Positions 7,037 to 8,644 of a DNA stretch of 8,644 bases are shown one piece after another. The position numbers and the translations under genes were made by a program. The notes beneath the pieces are model-generated. The model had not been told where the DNA came from. It searched no databases and saw nothing but the letters and a program-made list of their open reading frames with translations. Position 1 is the first letter of the stretch; each line of letters starts with the position of its first letter. The DNA comes from Armatimonadaceae bacterium (GTDB taxonomy: Bacteria; Armatimonadota; Armatimonadia; Armatimonadales; Armatimonadaceae): positions 1-8,644 of the forward strand of contig JAUJNC010000205.1 in NCBI GenBank assembly GCA_030446525.1, written 5' to 3'.

Positions 7037-7338
7037 TGAAGAGGCGATGTGGGGCAACTACGCGTACTTTCTCCGGCGCGTGATGCCCGTCGCGAAGGAA
7101 GCCGGAGTGCGGAGGGGCATGCATCCCGACGATCCGCCGCTGCCGTCGCTGCGCGGCGCGGCCTCGCGCGCATCCTCTACAGGCCCGAGAACGTCGAGCG
7201 CGCCCTGTCGCTGGCGCTCAGGCCGAACAAATGGTATTTCCTTCTGCCAGGCCAACTTCAAGCTCATGGGCTGCGACCTGGAATACTGGGTCCGCCGCTT
7301 CGCCGCGCAGGGCAAATTCTTCTTCGTCCATACTGTGC
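7029..7338 (+). pseudogene. uxuA: Mannonate dehydratase, middle part; frameshifted, lacking the C terminus
   Basis: Continuation of the preceding fragment. QVSEEAMWGNYAYFLRRVMP and GMHPDDPPLPSLRG (7029 to about 7157) are in one frame, LARILYRPENVERALSLA (about 7163-7217) in a second, and SFCQANFKLMGCDLEYWVRR with GKFFFVH (about 7230-7335) back in the first. In characterised mannonate dehydratases the divalent metal is held by two His, one Cys and one Asp. The His in MHPDDPP, the Cys in FCQANF and the His in FFVH are present, but the last ligand (Asp of the RPDH block) and about 90 C-terminal residues are missing. The bases from 7336 to 7399 match nothing I recognise. Either a real deletion has killed the gene or the assembly has lost DNA here. 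Confidence 0.72.
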
Positions 7339-7399
7339 GCCGCTGGACCGAGCAGACTGCGGCGTTCCGTGGGGCGCGGCGCGTCCGCAGAAAAGCCTG

Positions 7400-7428
7400 T
7401 TGACAAACGGGAAAAGCTGGTTTATAAT
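7400..7428 (+). promoter_or_regulatory. Perfect-consensus sigma-70 promoter upstream of the regulator
   Basis: TTGACA (7400-7405), exactly 17 bases, then TATAAT (7423-7428): both hexamers match consensus fully at optimal spacing. Transcription would start near 7435, leaving a ~100-base leader before the ATG at 7535. No rival gene start lies between, so this promoter should serve the GntR-LacI gene. Confidence 0.75.
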
Positions 7429-7443
7429 CTAGAACAGATGTAG

Positions 7444-7475
7444 AGCAGAAGCAGGGTAGATAGGGAGCAGATGCA
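7444..7475 (+). repeat. Direct repeat in the regulator leader
   Basis: AGCAGAAGCA (7444-7453) and AGCAGATGCA (7466-7475) match at nine of ten positions, with starts 22 bases apart, close to two helical turns. Together with the adjacent inverted repeat they may form a binding region for the regulator. Confidence 0.3.
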
Positions 7476-7499
7476 ACATGATGACTGTGTCCTCATGTT
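7475..7499. promoter_or_regulatory. Inverted repeat, candidate autoregulatory operator
   Basis: AACATGA (7475-7481) and TCATGTT (7493-7499) are perfect inverted arms separated by 11 bases, about 40-65 bases downstream of the predicted transcription start. A dimeric wHTH regulator could bind here and block its own transcription. Binding is inferred only from symmetry and position. Confidence 0.4.
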
Positions 7500-7534
7500 A
7501 GCGTGCATCGCCGTCGAGCCACCGAGAAAGGCCC

Positions 7535-8644
7535 ATGTCCGAACCGCAAACTATTGCCAAACCCGCTGTCCGCAAACGTGAACAGATCGCGCGCAGTCTG
7601 CGGGAGTTGACCAAGACGATGTCGCCCGGCGAGCGCCTGCCGTCCGTCTCCGACCTGGAGCGCCAGTTCGGCGTGGCGACCAACACGGTCATGGCCGTGC
7701 TGGGGGCGTTGCGCGATGAGGGCCTGGTGGTGTCGCGCCCCCGCTCAGGAACCTATGTCGCCGAACCTATTCCCGACGCCCCGCACGGCAAACATCCGAA
7801 AACAACCGTCACCACGCTGGGCACCACGCTGGGCGTGCTGGCGCCGCCGCAGAACGCGTTCTTCCGCCACTGCGTGGACGAGCTGACGGCGCAGGCCGAG
7901 CGAAGAGGGCTCAAACTCGTCTGCCACTACAGCCGACACGGGGACACGGCCCTGGCACAGGCCCTGGATCTGGTGGCGCTGCACGCCGCCGGCTACCTGC
8001 TGTTCAGCTATAGCCTCGCTCCGGTCGCCGCGGCGCTGATGGAGCGGGGGCAGCGCGCCGTGGTGGTGGGTATCCCCCCGGTGGACGTGGCCCCCTCGGT
8101 GCCGTGCGTCTTCGGCGACCACGAGCACGGCGCATCGCTTGCCACCCGGCGGCTGCTGGAGCGGGGGCACCGGCGCATCGCCTACGGCCACGGCTACACC
8201 GGGACCGACCCCAAGGGGCTGCGGCGCTGGCGCGGCTATGAGCAGGCGCTATTGGAGGCGGGCCTGGCCCCGAGCGAGGCGATCATCGACCCGGAACGGG
8301 TGCGCGCCTGGCATGAGGACGTTGACGCGCTGAGAGGCTTTTTCGGCAGCCCCGACTCCCCGACGGGTCTGGTGGCCTGGACGGACGCCATGGCGGTGGA
8401 GGTGCTGCACCTGCTGCGGCGGGCGGGTCTGCACGTGCCCGAGGACGTTTCGGTGGTGGGCTACGACAATCTGCCCTTGGGCGCGCACAGCCACCCGCCG
8501 CTGGACACCATTGATGGGCACGTGGAGGTGCAGGTCCGGCACGCGCTGGAGATGCTCCTCTCGCCCAGGGCGTCGGCGCCCGCCGCCACCGTCGTGGTCA
8601 CCCCGACGCTGGTGTGCCGCGAGTCCTGCGCGCGGCCTCGCCAA
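7535..8644 (+). CDS. GntR-LacI hybrid transcriptional regulator (open at the window edge)
   Basis: ATG 7535 with GAGAAAG (7524-7530) four bases upstream opens 370 uninterrupted codons to the last base of the window. Residues ~12-76 form a GntR winged helix-turn-helix: SPGERLPSVSDLERQFGV, TNTVMAVLGALRDEGLV and the wing RPRSGTYVAE. From ~97 a LacI/periplasmic-binding-protein sensor domain follows: LGVLAPPQNAFFRHCVDEL, GDHEHGASLATRRLLERGHR (194-213), RWRGYEQALLEAGL (231-244), GLVAWTDAMAVEVLHLLRRA (278-297), VPEDVSVVGYDN (301-312) and a closing PTLVCRESC (357-365). This is the AraR-like plan of sugar-responsive repressors of 360-380 residues, so the stop is probably within a few codons of the edge. 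It lies next to uronate-catabolism genes and is likely to repress them or itself, with a sugar or uronate as inducer. The frame is clean, unlike much of the window. Confidence 0.9.
   Translation, partial: MSEPQTIAKPAVRKREQIARSLRELTKTMSPGERLPSVSDLERQFGVATNTVMAVLGALRDEGLVVSRPRSGTYVAEPIPDAPHGKHPKTTVTTLGTTLGVLAPPQNAFFRHCVDELTAQAERRGLKLVCHYSRHGDTALAQALDLVALHAAGYLLFSYSLAPVAAALMERGQRAVVVGIPPVDVAPSVPCVFGDHEHGASLATRRLLERGHRRIAYGHGYTGTDPKGLRRWRGYEQALLEAGLAPSEAIIDPERVRAWHEDVDALRGFFGSPDSPTGLVAWTDAMAVEVLHLLRRAGLHVPEDVSVVGYDNLPLGAHSHPPLDTIDGHVEVQVRHALEMLLSPRASAPAATVVVTPTLVCRESCARPRQ

Noticed and set aside
7745..8191. Minus-strand open frames opposite the regulator
   Set aside because: The + strand has a 370-codon regulator with all domain motifs; these are codon-bias shadows.

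Overview
The window is GC-rich DNA that reads like a chromosome segment of an environmental bacterium, most likely an Armatimonadota (Capsulimonas/Fimbriimonas-like) or a relative in the Planctomycetes direction. The best clue is a pseudopilin gene near 2873. Once small indels are allowed for, it carries the FTLAELLVVIAIIAI prepilin start followed by an AREKARQAAC / SNLKQIGTG-like stretch, a pattern very common in that phylum. The mix of beta-helix proteins, lyases, a GH88/105-like enzyme, a PhyH dioxygenase and a GntR-LacI hybrid regulator fits the same kind of organism. Taxonomy is an inference.

Layout, all genes on the + strand: (1) 1-539, 3' part of a parallel beta-helix (pectate-lyase superfold) protein. 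(2) 589-2157, a frameshifted, unnamed protein that looks like an alpha/alpha-toroid plus beta-sandwich carbohydrate enzyme. (3) 2102-2861, a frameshifted heparin-lyase-I/glucuronan-lyase-like polysaccharide lyase (Pfam PF14099 type). (4) 2873-3637, a frameshifted type II secretion-like pseudopilin with an H-X9-DG-like end. (5) 3658-4384, a frameshifted and probably shortened alginate-lyase-superfamily protein (PF05426 type). (6) 4389-5868, a GH88/GH105-like unsaturated-uronyl hydrolase, frameshifted in its N-terminal two thirds and intact from 5335. (7) 6036-6764, an intact phytanoyl-CoA-dioxygenase-family enzyme. (8) 6761-about 7338, remains of a mannonate dehydratase (UxuA) with an internal deletion and no C terminus. 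(9) 7535-8644, an intact GntR-LacI hybrid repressor reaching the window edge. Gaps between genes are short, so most of this is probably one or two operons. Candidate promoters lie at 5841-5869, 5972-6001 and, with perfect consensus hexamers, at 7400-7428.

The gene set makes biochemical sense as a uronate-polysaccharide degradation locus. Lyases (2, 3, 5 and perhaps 1) would cut a uronic-acid polymer by beta-elimination. The GH88/105-like enzyme would remove the unsaturated end sugar. Mannonate dehydratase would feed D-mannonate into 2-keto-3-deoxygluconate. The sugar-responsive regulator would control the set. The pseudopilin could serve secretion or surface binding.

The main caveat is quality. 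From about 540 to 5335, and again from 7030 to 7340, the reading frame switches every few tens of codons while family motifs stay well conserved. That points to unpolished insertion/deletion errors, or very recent gene breakage, rather than to many small genes. Coordinates of genes 2-6 are therefore approximate envelopes.
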